DNA of 64,000 nt, taken from positions 310,001-374,000 of the forward strand of contig NZ_CP080999.1 in the NCBI RefSeq assembly GCF_019645855.1, given 5' to 3'. The position numbers and the translations under genes are program-made. Position 1 is the first letter of the stretch. Every line of letters starts with the position of its first letter. The stretch is from Mycobacterium malmoense (GTDB lineage Bacteria; Actinomycetota; Actinomycetes; Mycobacteriales; Mycobacteriaceae). The notes under the pieces are model-generated. The model ran no database searches. It saw nothing but the letters and a program-made list of their open reading frames with translations, and was not told the origin of the DNA. Positions 18,254-27,056 of this stretch are shown here, one piece after another.

Positions 18254-19597
18254 GTGAGCGTGCTGGCGGGCCTGGCGACCGCGGTCGGATCGAACCATGT
18301 CGTTACCGACCCCGACATACTCGCCGGCTGCAGCGTCGACCATACCGGCCGCTATCGCGGCCGGGCCAGCGCCCTGGTGCGGCCGGGCTCGGCCGAGCAG
18401 GTCGCCGAGGTGCTGCGGGTGTGCCGCGACGCCGGCGCGCACGTGACGGTGCAGGGCGGCCGCACCTCGCTGGTGGCCGGCACCGTTCCCGAGCACGACG
18501 ACGTGCTGCTGTCCACCGAGAGGCTTTGCGCGGTAAGCGATGTCGACACCGTCGAACGCCGCATTGGGGCCGGGGCCGGGGTCACGCTGGCCGCGGTCCA
18601 AAGGGCCGCGGCCGCAGCGGGTTTGGTGTTCGGCGTGGACCTGGCGGCCCGGGACACCGCGACCGTCGGCGGCATGGCCTCGACGAACGCCGGCGGCCTG
18701 CGCACGGTGCGCTACGGCAACATGGGCGACCAAGTCGTCGGCCTGCAGGTAGCGCTGCCCGACGGTTCGCTGATGCGCCGGCACAGCCTGGTGCGCCGCG
18801 ACAACACCGGCTACGACCTGCCGGCGCTGTTCGTCGGCGCCGAGGGCACCCTCGGCGTCATCACCGCGCTGGACCTGCGGCTGCACCCCACGCCGTCGCA
18901 TCGGGTGACGGCGGTCTGCGGGTTCGCCGAGCTGGAGGCGCTGGTCGACGCCGCCCGGACCTTTCGGGACGTGGACGGGATCGCGGCGCTGGAGCTGATC
19001 GACGGCCGGGCCGCCGCGCTGACCGCCGAGCATCTCGGGGTGGGCGCACCGGTGTCAGGCGACTGGCTGCTGCTGGTGGAGCTGGCCGCCGACCACGACC
19101 AGACCGATCGGCTCGCCGACCTGCTTGATGGCGCGCGGCTGCGCGGCGAACCGGCGGTCGGGGTGGATGCCGTTGCGCAGCAACGGTTGTGGCGCGTCCG
19201 CGAATCCCTGGCCGAGGTGCTCGGCGTGTACGGGCCGCCGCTGAAGTTCGACGCGTCGTTGCCCCTGTCGGCGATCGGCGGCTTCGCTCGCGACGCGGTC
19301 GCCTTGATCCACGCGCACGTCCCCGATGCGCTGCCGCTATTGTTCGGTCACGTCGGCGAGGGCAACCTGCACCTGAACGTGCTGCGCTGCCCGGTCGAGC
19401 GGGAAGCGCGGTTGTACGAGCCGATGATGGATCTCATCGCGCGGTGCGGCGGCAACGTCAGCTCCGAACATGGCGTCGGCAGCCGCAAGCGCGCCTACCT
19501 GGGCATGTCGCGGGAGGCCGCCGACATCGCCACCATGCGGGCGGTCAAGGCGGCCCTCGACCCCACCGGCTACCTCAACGCGGCGGTGCTGTTCTGA
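18254..19597 (+). CDS. FAD-binding oxidoreductase (GlcD/D-lactate dehydrogenase type, Rv0161-like)
   Basis: 447 residues starting with GTG. An N-terminal PCMH-type FAD domain (about 35-215) shows VTVQGGRTSLVAG and the pyrophosphate loop TVGGMASTNAGG. The C-terminal FAD_oxidase_C domain contains LLFGHVGEGNLHLNVL (metal/substrate His) and ends with SSEHGVGSRKRAYL. The family oxidises 2-hydroxy acids such as D-lactate or glycolate. It matches Rv0161 in length and position. It is the last gene before the accessory block; its stop is followed by a long inverted repeat. Confidence 0.92.
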   Translation: MSVLAGLATAVGSNHVVTDPDILAGCSVDHTGRYRGRASALVRPGSAEQVAEVLRVCRDAGAHVTVQGGRTSLVAGTVPEHDDVLLSTERLCAVSDVDTVERRIGAGAGVTLAAVQRAAAAAGLVFGVDLAARDTATVGGMASTNAGGLRTVRYGNMGDQVVGLQVALPDGSLMRRHSLVRRDNTGYDLPALFVGAEGTLGVITALDLRLHPTPSHRVTAVCGFAELEALVDAARTFRDVDGIAALELIDGRAAALTAEHLGVGAPVSGDWLLLVELAADHDQTDRLADLLDGARLRGEPAVGVDAVAQQRLWRVRESLAEVLGVYGPPLKFDASLPLSAIGGFARDAVALIHAHVPDALPLLFGHVGEGNLHLNVLRCPVEREARLYEPMMDLIARCGGNVSSEHGVGSRKRAYLGMSREAADIATMRAVKAALDPTGYLNAAVLF

Positions 19598-19600
19598 TCG

Positions 19601-19675
19601 CCTCTGCTGCGAAACTGTATTCCGCGACGGGTCTTCTCGGGAAATAGGTAGCGGAATACAGTTTCGCGGCAGAGG
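19601..19675. repeat. Long inverted repeat at convergent junction
   Basis: Two 25-base arms (19601-19625 and 19651-19675) match at 24 positions around a 25-base loop. The inner sequence is GCGAAACTGTATTCCGC. The right arm directly abuts the stop codon of the minus-strand TetR gene at 19676, and the left arm begins four bases after the FAD oxidase stop. It probably ends transcription from both sides. The related core GCGAAA occurs in the repeats at 13633 and 30754. Confidence 0.8.
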
Positions 19676-20215
19676 TTAGCCGTTGCCCTTGATCCCGACG
19701 GCGTGGCGCAGCTGCGCCAGGAATTGGTCGGCGTCGTCGCTACGCACGATGTAGTGCGAGATCGCGATCCTGATCACCGTCGCCGCCTTCACCGCGCCAT
19801 TCGGTCCGGGCAGGAGCCGCTGCAGTCCCTCCCGCATCTGCGGGATGACACGGGAGACCTGGGCGATCACGTGCTCGGGCTCGACGTCGACCATGCGCAC
19901 GCCGGAGTACGAATGCTGGTAGTCGACGATGAAGCGCAGCGCGGCGTCGAGCTTGTCGACGCCCTTCAGCCCCGACGTTGCCTTGGCCAGGCCGCTTTCG
20001 AACACCTGGCGTTCGTAGCCCGAGAATGCCGACAGCAGCTCCTCTTTCGAGGCAAACCAGCGGTAGAGTGTCGGGCGCGAGACCCCGGCCTGGGCCGCGA
20101 CGTCCGACAGGCTGAGCTTGGTCTTGCCGTTGCGGCCGAGCACCTCGGCGGTCGCCGCGAGGATCCGCCGACGCGTCGAGGTGTCGGTATCTGTCGCCGG
20201 GAACGGCTGGCTCAT
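19676..20215 (-). CDS. TetR-family transcriptional regulator
   Basis: 179 residues with a TetR helix-turn-helix at about 14-60 (ILAATAEVLGRNGKTKLSLS, then VSRPTLYRWFASK). The C-terminal ligand domain is helical. The ATG at 20215 overlaps the stop of the upstream thioesterase gene (ATGA), so it is the last cistron of the lactonase-thioesterase-TetR operon. A regulator made at the end of an operon is usually autoregulatory. The repeated motif in the divergent spacer at 21908-22020 is the obvious candidate target. Confidence 0.9.
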   Translation of the reverse strand: MSQPFPATDTDTSTRRRILAATAEVLGRNGKTKLSLSDVAAQAGVSRPTLYRWFASKEELLSAFSGYERQVFESGLAKATSGLKGVDKLDAALRFIVDYQHSYSGVRMVDVEPEHVIAQVSRVIPQMREGLQRLLPGPNGAVKAATVIRIAISHYIVRSDDADQFLAQLRHAVGIKGNG

Positions 20216-21054
20216 GTCTCTATTTTCGCCCCACCCGAGGTTCGCCCGGGCCGCGGGCGTACCAGCACGGACTGCTGGATGGCGCCGACCGCGCCGTGCT
20301 CGTCGAACAGCGTGCCCACCGTCGTCCCGATGCCGTCGGGACCATAGTTGGTTTCCGCGCGAATGCCGACCCAGTCCCCGTCGGGGATCCGGAACATGTG
20401 CACGGCCAGATCGGTGTTGAGGAACGTCCACCTGGTGATGTCCAGTTTGCTGCCGATGCCGTTGGCGCAGTCGGCCACCGCGAACAGTCGTTCCAACTGG
20501 GTCATGGTCTCGCCCTTGACGAGGTCGACGGTCGGTGTGATCCAGGACTCTCCCGGACCGTCGTTCAGCGGCGCGGTGAGCCATCGCCAATCCAGGCTGT
20601 GCACGTAGTTGCGGTCCCAGTCCTTCGCGAGGTCGCGGCTTCGTGCCTCGGTCAGCGGCCCGGGCAGGGGCGCCGCCGCGTGGGCCAGCGCCGCGGTGTC
20701 GAGCTTGTGCAGGCGCCATCCGCTGGCGCGGGCGACGGGCCGGGGCAGACCGTCGGGGCCAAGCCCCAGCATCTCGGCGCCGACCAGCTCGATCTGTTTG
20801 CCGCCGCGTTCCAGCCGCGAGCGAACCCACAGTTCGCCCTCGGCCGGCACCGGGCCCAACAGATCGACGACGACCCGGCTCAGCCGGGTGTCGTCGCGCC
20901 GGTCGCATCGCTCCAGGGCCCGAACCAGCAGCGCCGACACCGGCGCGGCGTGCTGTATCGCGGCCGACCAGGTGCTGCGCACCAGATCGGTCGCCCTGAA
21001 CTTCTCGCCCAACGGGTCGGTGTCGTCGATCAGCTCGTAATAGCAGTCGGTCAC
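20212..21054 (-). CDS. Acyl-CoA thioesterase-like double hot-dog protein
   Basis: 280 residues, GTG start at 21054 (GAGAGGT just upstream). It has a thioesterase-like N-terminal hot-dog domain (about 5-115, with STWSAAIQHAAPVSALLVRA) and a second hot-dog half (about 165-270, containing NDGPGESWITPTVDL and WVGIRAETNYGPDGIGTT). Such proteins hydrolyse acyl-CoA or serve as TesB-like scaffolds; the catalytic residues are not certain. The frame remains open far upstream but without homology. It overlaps the TetR gene by four bases and follows the lactonase gene by 17. Confidence 0.82.
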   Translation of the reverse strand: MTDCYYELIDDTDPLGEKFRATDLVRSTWSAAIQHAAPVSALLVRALERCDRRDDTRLSRVVVDLLGPVPAEGELWVRSRLERGGKQIELVGAEMLGLGPDGLPRPVARASGWRLHKLDTAALAHAAAPLPGPLTEARSRDLAKDWDRNYVHSLDWRWLTAPLNDGPGESWITPTVDLVKGETMTQLERLFAVADCANGIGSKLDITRWTFLNTDLAVHMFRIPDGDWVGIRAETNYGPDGIGTTVGTLFDEHGAVGAIQQSVLVRPRPGRTSGGAKIET

Positions 21055-21071
21055 TCGGGCACCTCTCGATG

Positions 21072-21896
21072 TCAGGGCAGGCCCGCGCCGGGAGTGGCAA
21101 CCGTGACGGTGTCCAGCCGGGAGAGCCGGGTACCTATCAGGCGCTGAGGGTATGCGTCGACGCTCGACAGCAGAAACAGCGTACGGCGCTGCGGGCCGCC
21201 GAGTGCGCAGGCGATGGCGACCCGCTCGCCCATGTCGATGCGGTCGGTCACGACGCCGCCCTCGATGATCCGCTCGAACTGGTGAGCCAGCGTCATCGCT
21301 GCCCACACTCCGCCCTCGGCGTCGAGCGCGAGGCCGTCGGGCGGCCCGTCGAGGCCGTCGGCGAAAACCCGGCGGTCACCCAGCGCGCCTTTGTCGCCGT
21401 CGTCGCCGATGGTGAACGCGCTCAGCCGCCGGCCGGTCGATTCGGCGACGATCAGCGTTCGGTCCGGCGTGATCACCATTCCGTTGGGGAAGTCGAGGTC
21501 TTCGGCGACGACGGTGGCGCTGTCGTCGGGATCGAGGCGGACGATCGCGCCACCCGAGAATGCCTGGCATCCGATGTAGGCGCGCCCCGCGTCGTCGACG
21601 ACCATGTCGCCGAGGTTGGCCGGCGCCAGGTCGGTGAGATCGGCGATGGTGACGACGGTTTCGCCGTCGTAGCGCAACACCTGCCGGTCCTCGGTCGACG
21701 CGATCAGCAGTGACCCGTCGGGACGAAACCCCAGGCCCGACGGGCGGTGCCCGGGCAGCGGCAGTGTGGTCAACGAGCCGCGCATGTCCACGGTGTGCAC
21801 GGCCTCACCGAGCATGTCGGAGAACCACAGCAGGCCCTCGAACCAGCGCGGGCCCTCGCCGAAGCAGAATCCGTTGGCGAGCGGCTTGGGGATCAT
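21072..21896 (-). CDS. SMP-30/gluconolactonase/LRE-family lactonase
   Basis: 274 residues, a six-bladed beta-propeller of the SMP-30 family. The metal-site pattern is visible: Glu14 in FGEGPRW, Asn in DFPNGMVI, and Asp in LDGPPDGLALDAEGG. The family hydrolyses sugar lactones such as gluconolactone using a divalent metal. It is the first gene of the minus-strand operon and divergent from the thioesterase at 22050. With the enolase-superfamily and HpcH/HpaI enzymes further on, it may belong to a sugar-acid-like pathway; this is inference. Confidence 0.88.
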   Translation of the reverse strand: MIPKPLANGFCFGEGPRWFEGLLWFSDMLGEAVHTVDMRGSLTTLPLPGHRPSGLGFRPDGSLLIASTEDRQVLRYDGETVVTIADLTDLAPANLGDMVVDDAGRAYIGCQAFSGGAIVRLDPDDSATVVAEDLDFPNGMVITPDRTLIVAESTGRRLSAFTIGDDGDKGALGDRRVFADGLDGPPDGLALDAEGGVWAAMTLAHQFERIIEGGVVTDRIDMGERVAIACALGGPQRRTLFLLSSVDAYPQRLIGTRLSRLDTVTVATPGAGLP

Positions 21897-21907
21897 CCGC
21901 CGATGCC

Positions 21908-22020
21908 TTTACAAAACACCGCAAAAGTGTCACGCACCGCGGGTGCCGGTGTCAATCTCGCCCGGCACGCGCGGCAGCCCGCCGGCGAGCTTTACAAGTC
22001 CTACGCGAAGTGTCACGCTG
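21908..22020. promoter_or_regulatory. Two copies of a 30-nt motif in a divergent promoter region
   Basis: Copy 1 (21908-21937) and copy 2 (21991-22020) share TTTACAA, then 12-13 variable bases, then AAGTGTCACGC. The distance is the same in both, and a third copy lies at 33700-33729. TTTACA is spaced 17 bases from CACGCT, so copy 2 could itself be a promoter for the plus-strand operon; alternatively it is the operator for the TetR protein encoded at 19676. The spacer between the two start codons is 153 bases. Confidence 0.55.
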
Positions 22021-22049
22021 AGCCGTGAGCTGCTACTGCGAGAGGCGGG

Positions 22050-22955
22050 GTGGGTTTGACGAAAATCTCCGAGGATTCTGACCGGGCCCAATGGTCGGTG
22101 CAGGGCCTGCTGGACCTGTTCGAGGTGCGGCCCGACGGGCCCGACCGGTTCACCGGCGACACCGCCGGTGACGTCGGGGCCGGCCAGGACGAGCGGCAGG
22201 TGGTGGAAGGCACCCAGGTGGTCGCGCAGGCGATTGTCGCTGTGGCGCAACGGTTCCCGGACAAGTCGGTGCGTTCGGCGCACGCGGTGTTCTCCCGCGC
22301 CGTGGCCGTCGGCCCTCCGGTGGAGCTCATCCTCGACGTGGTGCATGAGGGCCGGTCGACGGCCACCGCGATCGTCGCCGTGCACCAGAACGGCCGGCGG
22401 TGCCTGAGCGTGACGGTGCTGGCCGATGTCCCGACGGGCGACGTCATCCGCCACCACCTGCCGCGGCCCCAGGTGGCCGCCCCCGCCGCCGCCCACACGT
22501 CCGAGATGCCGATGACCGGGCGAGAACTGCGGCTCGTCGACGTCGTCGACGTCAACAGCCCCGACGAGGTCGGGCCGCCGGAGTTGTACGCGTGGCTGCG
22601 CTACGACCCCATCCCGACGCGTGACGACCTGGCCAAGGCGCTGGTTGCGTACTTCACCGGGCACCTGGGGATTTCCACCACCATGCGTGCGCACCCGGGC
22701 ATCGGCACCAGCCAGGCGCACCTGACCGTGTCCACCGCGCCGATGAGCATCTCGGTCGCCTTCCACGAACCGGTGCGCTGGACCGGTTGGCTGCTCTACA
22801 CCCACGAGAGCACCCAGGTCGGCGCGGGGATGTCGTACGTTCGCGGCACCGTGCACACCGAGGAGGGCGAGCTGCTGGCGTCGTTCGCCCAGGAGGCCCT
22901 GATCCGTCCCCTGCGCACCAGCGACACGGCGATCGACGCCCGATCACGGTTCTAA
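22050..22955 (+). CDS. Acyl-CoA thioesterase (TesB-like, double hot-dog)
   Basis: 301 residues from a GTG start preceded by GAGAGGCGGG. The N-terminal half (about 10-125) has the TesB-like hot-dog pattern (VVEGTQVVAQAIVAVAQRFP, then SAHAVFSRAVAVGPP). The C-terminal half (about 165-295) carries YFTGHLGISTTMRAHPG and ends SFAQEALIRPLR, which is the TesB C-terminal signature (a Q with nearby D/T residues in TesB catalysis). It probably releases fatty acid from acyl-CoA. It is the first gene of a plus-strand operon with the LLM oxidoreductase and acyl-CoA dehydrogenase. Confidence 0.85.
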   Translation: MGLTKISEDSDRAQWSVQGLLDLFEVRPDGPDRFTGDTAGDVGAGQDERQVVEGTQVVAQAIVAVAQRFPDKSVRSAHAVFSRAVAVGPPVELILDVVHEGRSTATAIVAVHQNGRRCLSVTVLADVPTGDVIRHHLPRPQVAAPAAAHTSEMPMTGRELRLVDVVDVNSPDEVGPPELYAWLRYDPIPTRDDLAKALVAYFTGHLGISTTMRAHPGIGTSQAHLTVSTAPMSISVAFHEPVRWTGWLLYTHESTQVGAGMSYVRGTVHTEEGELLASFAQEALIRPLRTSDTAIDARSRF

Positions 22956-22959
22956 GGCC

Positions 22960-23880
22960 ATGCGCTTCACCATCACCCATCCGATGCACACCCATCACTA
23001 CAACCCAGAGTTGTTGAACGGGAACAGCATTGTGGCGGTGGCGGCGGCCGCCGAGTCGGCCGGGTTTCACGGGTTCGGCTTCACCGATCATCCCGCCCCG
23101 TCGCAGCGCTGGCTGGAGGCGGGCGGTCACGATGCGTTAGATCCTTTTGTCGCACTGGGTTTCGCCGCGGCCCGAACGACGACGCTGCGCCTGATTCCCA
23201 ACATCGTGGTGCTGCCGTATCGAAACCCGTTCGTGGTGGCCAAGTCCGGCGCGACGCTGGACCTGCTTTCGGGTGGCCGATTCACGCTGGCGGTCGGCGT
23301 GGGTTATTTGAAGCGGGAGTTCGCGGCGCTGGGTGTGAACTACGACGAGCGCACCGAGCTGTTCGAGGAAGCGCTACAGGTGATTCGTGCCGTGTGGACC
23401 GGCGATGACATCTCCTTTGAGGGAAGGCATTTCACCGCGCGGGGGATCACCGCCCACCCCCGCCCGATCAGCCGGCCGCATCCGCCGATCTGGATCGGCG
23501 GCAACACGGCGGCGGCCCGCCAGCGCGTGGCCCAGTACGGCGACGGCTGGTGCCCGTTTCCCGCGCCCGCGCGGCTGGCCCAGACGGCGGGCACCGCGAC
23601 CATCGACTCGCTGGACCGGTTGGCCGCCGGTATCGACGATCTACGGCGTCGATGCGATGCGGCAGGCAGGGACTTCTCCGCGATCGATATCACCTTCACC
23701 AACTTCGACGGCGGCAGCCCCGCGAACGACGAGTTCAACGCCGACGCTTACCTTTCGGGCCTGGAAAAGCTGGCGGCGCTCGGGGTGACGTGGGTGCAGG
23801 TCGGCCTGCCCGGCGACAGCATGGCGCATGCGCTGGAGAGCATCGACCGTTTCCGGACGCTTGTCATCGACGCGGTCTGA
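22960..23880 (+). CDS. LLM-class (likely F420-dependent) oxidoreductase
   Basis: 306 residues in the luciferase-like monooxygenase TIM-barrel family. Seen are the N-terminal strand with FGFTDHPAPSQRW, the cofactor segment RLIPNIVVLPYRNPFVVAKS, GGRFTLAVGVGYLKREFAAL and the helix PHPPIWIGGNTAAARQR. Actinobacterial members of this type usually use coenzyme F420 rather than FMN; here that is inferred. It lies four bases after the thioesterase and ends directly at the ATG of the acyl-CoA dehydrogenase, so the three are co-translated and probably act on one acyl substrate. Confidence 0.9.
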   Translation: MRFTITHPMHTHHYNPELLNGNSIVAVAAAAESAGFHGFGFTDHPAPSQRWLEAGGHDALDPFVALGFAAARTTTLRLIPNIVVLPYRNPFVVAKSGATLDLLSGGRFTLAVGVGYLKREFAALGVNYDERTELFEEALQVIRAVWTGDDISFEGRHFTARGITAHPRPISRPHPPIWIGGNTAAARQRVAQYGDGWCPFPAPARLAQTAGTATIDSLDRLAAGIDDLRRRCDAAGRDFSAIDITFTNFDGGSPANDEFNADAYLSGLEKLAALGVTWVQVGLPGDSMAHALESIDRFRTLVIDAV

Positions 23881-25056
23881 ATGGACTTTTCGCGGGTCGC
23901 ACTTTCGGCCGAGGACAAGGCTTTTCAGGAGCAGACGCGGGCGTTGTTGGGGGTGCTGGTCACCGACGAAGTGCGGCGGCGTGATCGGGAGTCCGGCGAA
24001 AACTTCGACGAGCACGTGCATCTGGCGCTGGGTGAAGCGGGATACCTGGCCGGGGATTGGAAGTTGGAGTCCGAAGGTGGGTTCAGCCCGGTGCGTCGGC
24101 GGATCTTCGAGCTGGAGATCAGCCGCGCCCACACGCCCTGGTACCACTGGGGCACCACGTCCGTCGTCGCGCGGCTTGTGCAGCAATTCGGCGCGCCGGA
24201 GCTCAGTGGACGGGTGTTGCCGGGAGTCCTGTCGGGCAAGATCCGGCTGTGTCTGGGCTACACCGAGCCCGAGGGCGGTTCCGATGTCGCCACCTGCAAG
24301 ACGCGGGCGGTGCGTGATGCCTCGGGTGCCTGGATCATCAACGGCTCCAAGATGTTTACCTCGAACGCGCAGAACGCCCAGTATGCTTTCCTGCTGACCA
24401 ACACCGACCCGCAGGGGCCCAAGCACAAGAACCTGACCATGTTTTTGGTGCCGCTCGATTCACCCGGCATCGAGATCCAGGGCATCCACACGGTGGATGG
24501 CGACCGCACCAACATCGTCTATTACAGCGATGTCCGCGTCGACGACCTCTACCGGATCGGCGAGGTCAACGGCGGCTGGACGGTGATGCGCTCGGCGCTC
24601 GATTCCGAGCATGGCGTCGTCGATACGGAAGACCATGGCTTGCAAAATATTGCGGCGATGTCGGGCCACGGGCTGCTGATGGCCGAGGCGGTGGACACGG
24701 TCGCGGCGCTCGCGTCGGGGGCGGAGTCCAATGGACGGCGTCTGGTGGATGACGGGTCGGTCAAGTACCGGTTGGGGCGCAGCGTCGCCCGGATGGAGGC
24801 GGCGCTGTCCACGCCCGGGATGTTCGGCCGCGTCGCGATCGCGCAGACGATGCGCGACATCTCACCGGACTTGATGGATGTGTTGGGGGCCGCGTCGGCG
24901 TTGCCGACCGATGCCCAGGGTTCCGTTGACGACGGCGCGACCGAGTACCTTTTCCGGCTGGCGCTCCCCACCGGGATTTACGGCGGGACCCTGGAGGTTT
25001 TCCGCAACATGATCGCCCAGCATGCGCTGGGGCTGGGACGCCCTCGCCGGTCATAG
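23881..25056 (+). CDS. Acyl-CoA dehydrogenase (FadE family)
   Basis: 391 residues, with its ATG immediately after the preceding TGA. The flavin/substrate strand LCLGYTEPEGGSDVATCKTR and the C-terminal GGTLEVFRNMIAQHALGLGR mark the family. The latter has Glu where the catalytic or flavin-contact Glu of this subfamily lies. Actinobacteria use members of this subtype on sterol side chains and branched acyl-CoAs; the substrate is not evident here. It is the last gene of the thioesterase-LLM-FadE operon and is followed by the G-tract region. Confidence 0.9.
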   Translation: MDFSRVALSAEDKAFQEQTRALLGVLVTDEVRRRDRESGENFDEHVHLALGEAGYLAGDWKLESEGGFSPVRRRIFELEISRAHTPWYHWGTTSVVARLVQQFGAPELSGRVLPGVLSGKIRLCLGYTEPEGGSDVATCKTRAVRDASGAWIINGSKMFTSNAQNAQYAFLLTNTDPQGPKHKNLTMFLVPLDSPGIEIQGIHTVDGDRTNIVYYSDVRVDDLYRIGEVNGGWTVMRSALDSEHGVVDTEDHGLQNIAAMSGHGLLMAEAVDTVAALASGAESNGRRLVDDGSVKYRLGRSVARMEAALSTPGMFGRVAIAQTMRDISPDLMDVLGAASALPTDAQGSVDDGATEYLFRLALPTGIYGGTLEVFRNMIAQHALGLGRPRRS

Positions 25057-25091
25057 GTGGTATCGCTCAGAGTATGGCAAACATACGGCTA

Positions 25092-25150
25092 GCGTCGCCT
25101 CAGGGTAGTTGCGCTCTGAACTAAAATTCGGGGGGGGGGGTAACTCCAGG
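25092..25150 (+). promoter_or_regulatory. Conserved upstream block with G10 tract (copy 1)
   Basis: The segment begins AGCGTCGCCTCAGGGTAGTT, continues through GAACTAAAATTC into ten consecutive G (25131-25140), and ends TAACTCCAGG. It recurs almost unchanged at 29038-29097. In both places the last G is 178 bases before the start codon of a paralogous gene. DNA between this block and the ribosome site has diverged in sequence but not in length. A homopolymer G run upstream of a surface-protein gene is a classic slippage site, so phase-variable expression is possible. The surrounding 260 bases are distinctly richer in A+T than the coding DNA. Confidence 0.65.
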
Positions 25151-25318
25151 ACTTCTAAAATCTCTACAAACATTGGTTTCTTTATCTCGAATAGTTTGCG
25201 AGATTCGATGTCTGCGAGGCGAACTTAAGTAACTTCATCAGAACTCGCCCGAAACTCAGCTTGCTCTCAGCTACCTTCTGACCATCCTTATCCGAATGTC
25301 CGATCGAAGGAGATGGTC

Positions 25319-26677
25319 GTGGAACTTACAGCCCGCCCCACTGTCACCGCTGGAGTCGCCCTGGCCAGCGCCGCTGTCCTCGCCGCAGGCCCCATGGCCC
25401 AGCGTCTACCCGAGCTTCGCCTGGCCCAGCACTTGCCCCAGGTCAGCGTCTCCGACATCAACCTCACCGACGCCGCCGAAGGCATGGTTGACCTGTTCGC
25501 CGGCGTGGAAAACGAACTCGTATCACTCGCCAACAACGGAGTGGCCTCGGCCGAGGTGCCCGCCGCTGGCCTAGCCGATGTCATCAGCGCTGCCGGGCTG
25601 CCGCTACCGCTGCAAACCTGGATCGACACGTTCGAGACCGCGGGCGCCAACCTGCAGTACATTTTCGACGAGTGGAGCAAGATTCCGTTCCCGGTCGCGC
25701 AACAGCTCGTCGCAAACTGGTTGCAGTACGCGAGTATCTACGTTGGGTCATTCCAAAATGCCGCGAACGGTGCCGTGGGTTTCTTTACCGGGACGCAGTC
25801 CTTTGACTTTTGGCCGATCGCCGACGCGGCTTTTGGTCAGCTTATGTCGGGCGATATCTCGGGCGCATTCGACACCATGCATCCGGCGCTGTTTTTTTGG
25901 CCACTTATATCCATCTTGGCGCCGCTCGAAAAGACTTTAACCATCCCCATCGACATCACCGACAATCTCTACAAAGCAACCGACTATATGCTCACCACCG
26001 GTGTAACCCAGCTTGGTAACTATCTCTTCTCTGACATGCCTGGGCAAGCATGGAACGCGCTGGGTAACAGTCTTCAAGCTGTCTACGATTCGTGGACCGC
26101 GGGGGATGCGGTGGCCGCGCTGTCCAACCTGGTCAATACGCCCGGCGCGATGACCAATGGCCTCCTCAACGGATTGACAGGAAGCTATGGCTTGCTCAGC
26201 AGCCCGGCCTCTGGGAGCCGCTATGGCTTGCTTTATGTTCTGGCAACCACGCTCGCCCCGACTCTGGCGAAGGAGATCGTCGCTCCTAACGCACAAAACG
26301 TTGAGGAGGGCGGGAGTATCAGCGTCGCAATCCAGGACTTCTTGCACCAACTGATCAATGGCTGGCCTTCACTGCAGACCATCGTCGGCAACCTAGCGAA
26401 TCTTTGGGACACCTATGGTGGCGTAGGGTCGGCGGCCGCCACAATGGCGGCGGCGTTGAGCCCGGCTGATCTCTCGACTGGCGCCGGCGTGATGGCCGGT
26501 GCGGCGGTCGAGCTGCCCAGTCTGCTGCAGGGCTTCGACCCGGCCGCGGTGACCGATATCGCCGGTTCGCTTGGACCGTCGTTGGCGACCGACCTCGGGG
26601 GAGCGCTGGGAACGACGGCGACAACGCTGGCCACCGACTTCTCCACGATCGCGCTCGACATTCTCTCGGCATTGTGA
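25319..26677 (+). CDS. Mycobacterial secreted-type hypothetical protein (paralogue A)
   Basis: 452 residues, not assigned to a named family. The GTG at 25319 (VELTARPTVTAGVALASAAV) is chosen over the ATG six bases earlier because AAGGAG (25307-25312) touches that ATG and leaves it no spacing. The first 35 residues look like a signal sequence (ALASAAVLAAGPMA). The rest is rich in Ala, Leu, Trp and Asn with amphipathic and hydrophobic stretches, and ends in an Ala/Thr/Leu-rich tail. It is clearly paralogous to the protein at 29265: both share the SDI-LTDAA segment, QTWI-TFETAG-NLQ and the NGWP motif. Probably an envelope or secreted protein; function unknown. Confidence 0.8.
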   Translation: MELTARPTVTAGVALASAAVLAAGPMAQRLPELRLAQHLPQVSVSDINLTDAAEGMVDLFAGVENELVSLANNGVASAEVPAAGLADVISAAGLPLPLQTWIDTFETAGANLQYIFDEWSKIPFPVAQQLVANWLQYASIYVGSFQNAANGAVGFFTGTQSFDFWPIADAAFGQLMSGDISGAFDTMHPALFFWPLISILAPLEKTLTIPIDITDNLYKATDYMLTTGVTQLGNYLFSDMPGQAWNALGNSLQAVYDSWTAGDAVAALSNLVNTPGAMTNGLLNGLTGSYGLLSSPASGSRYGLLYVLATTLAPTLAKEIVAPNAQNVEEGGSISVAIQDFLHQLINGWPSLQTIVGNLANLWDTYGGVGSAAATMAAALSPADLSTGAGVMAGAAVELPSLLQGFDPAAVTDIAGSLGPSLATDLGGALGTTATTLATDFSTIALDILSAL

Positions 26678-26985
26678 GCCCTCGGGAGGCCAGCCGGCAC
26701 GGTAGCTGACCGGGTCTGCAAACAACTGTCCTCTTCAACGGTGAGCGGTGAAAGCGCAGGACGAAGGGCACCGATTGTTTGATTGATGTGTGCGATATGT
26801 CCTGGTATACCACTCGGCGATGCCACGTCGCCTGCACCAAATAGCAAGCTGCAGAAGGGTTCTCAACGCAGCAGTGCAAGCGCAGGGCTGCCCCGTGTCG
26901 TGATCCGATACGTCCTGCGGTTCTGGCGAGCCCGCAGCGGTGACGCGGCTCAAAATGGTCGACGCTTAAAACATGCGTGAACTGC
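26678..26985. other. Intergenic region without recognisable gene
   Basis: 308 bases between paralogue A and the antitoxin promoter. Short frames exist on both strands, but none has a good ribosome site, family resemblance or typical mycobacterial codon bias. No terminator hairpin with a T-tail is visible. Confidence 0.5.
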
Positions 26986-27036
26986 GCGTAGGAAATCCTC
27001 TACACTAGAGCGATTGGTGTTGAGGTTTACCTACGC
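26986..27036 (+). promoter_or_regulatory. Promoter with operator dyad of the toxin-antitoxin operon
   Basis: The left arm GCGTAGGAAATCCTC (26986-27000) pairs with the right arm GAGGTTTACCTACGC (27022-27036), with two mismatches. TACACT at 27001-27006 is a good mycobacterial -10 element lying between the arms, and the antitoxin starts at 27057. This placement is ideal for repression by the antitoxin's winged helix; autoregulation of this kind is known for AbiEi proteins. Confidence 0.6.
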
Positions 27037-27056
27037 ACACGTGAGGAGATCGCGTC

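Noticed and set aside
17027..19033. Open frame of 668 codons on the minus strand opposite the SDR and FAD oxidase genes
   Set aside because: Its protein is Arg/His/Gly-rich without any motif and lies opposite two clear genes; in high-GC DNA the antisense frame is often open.
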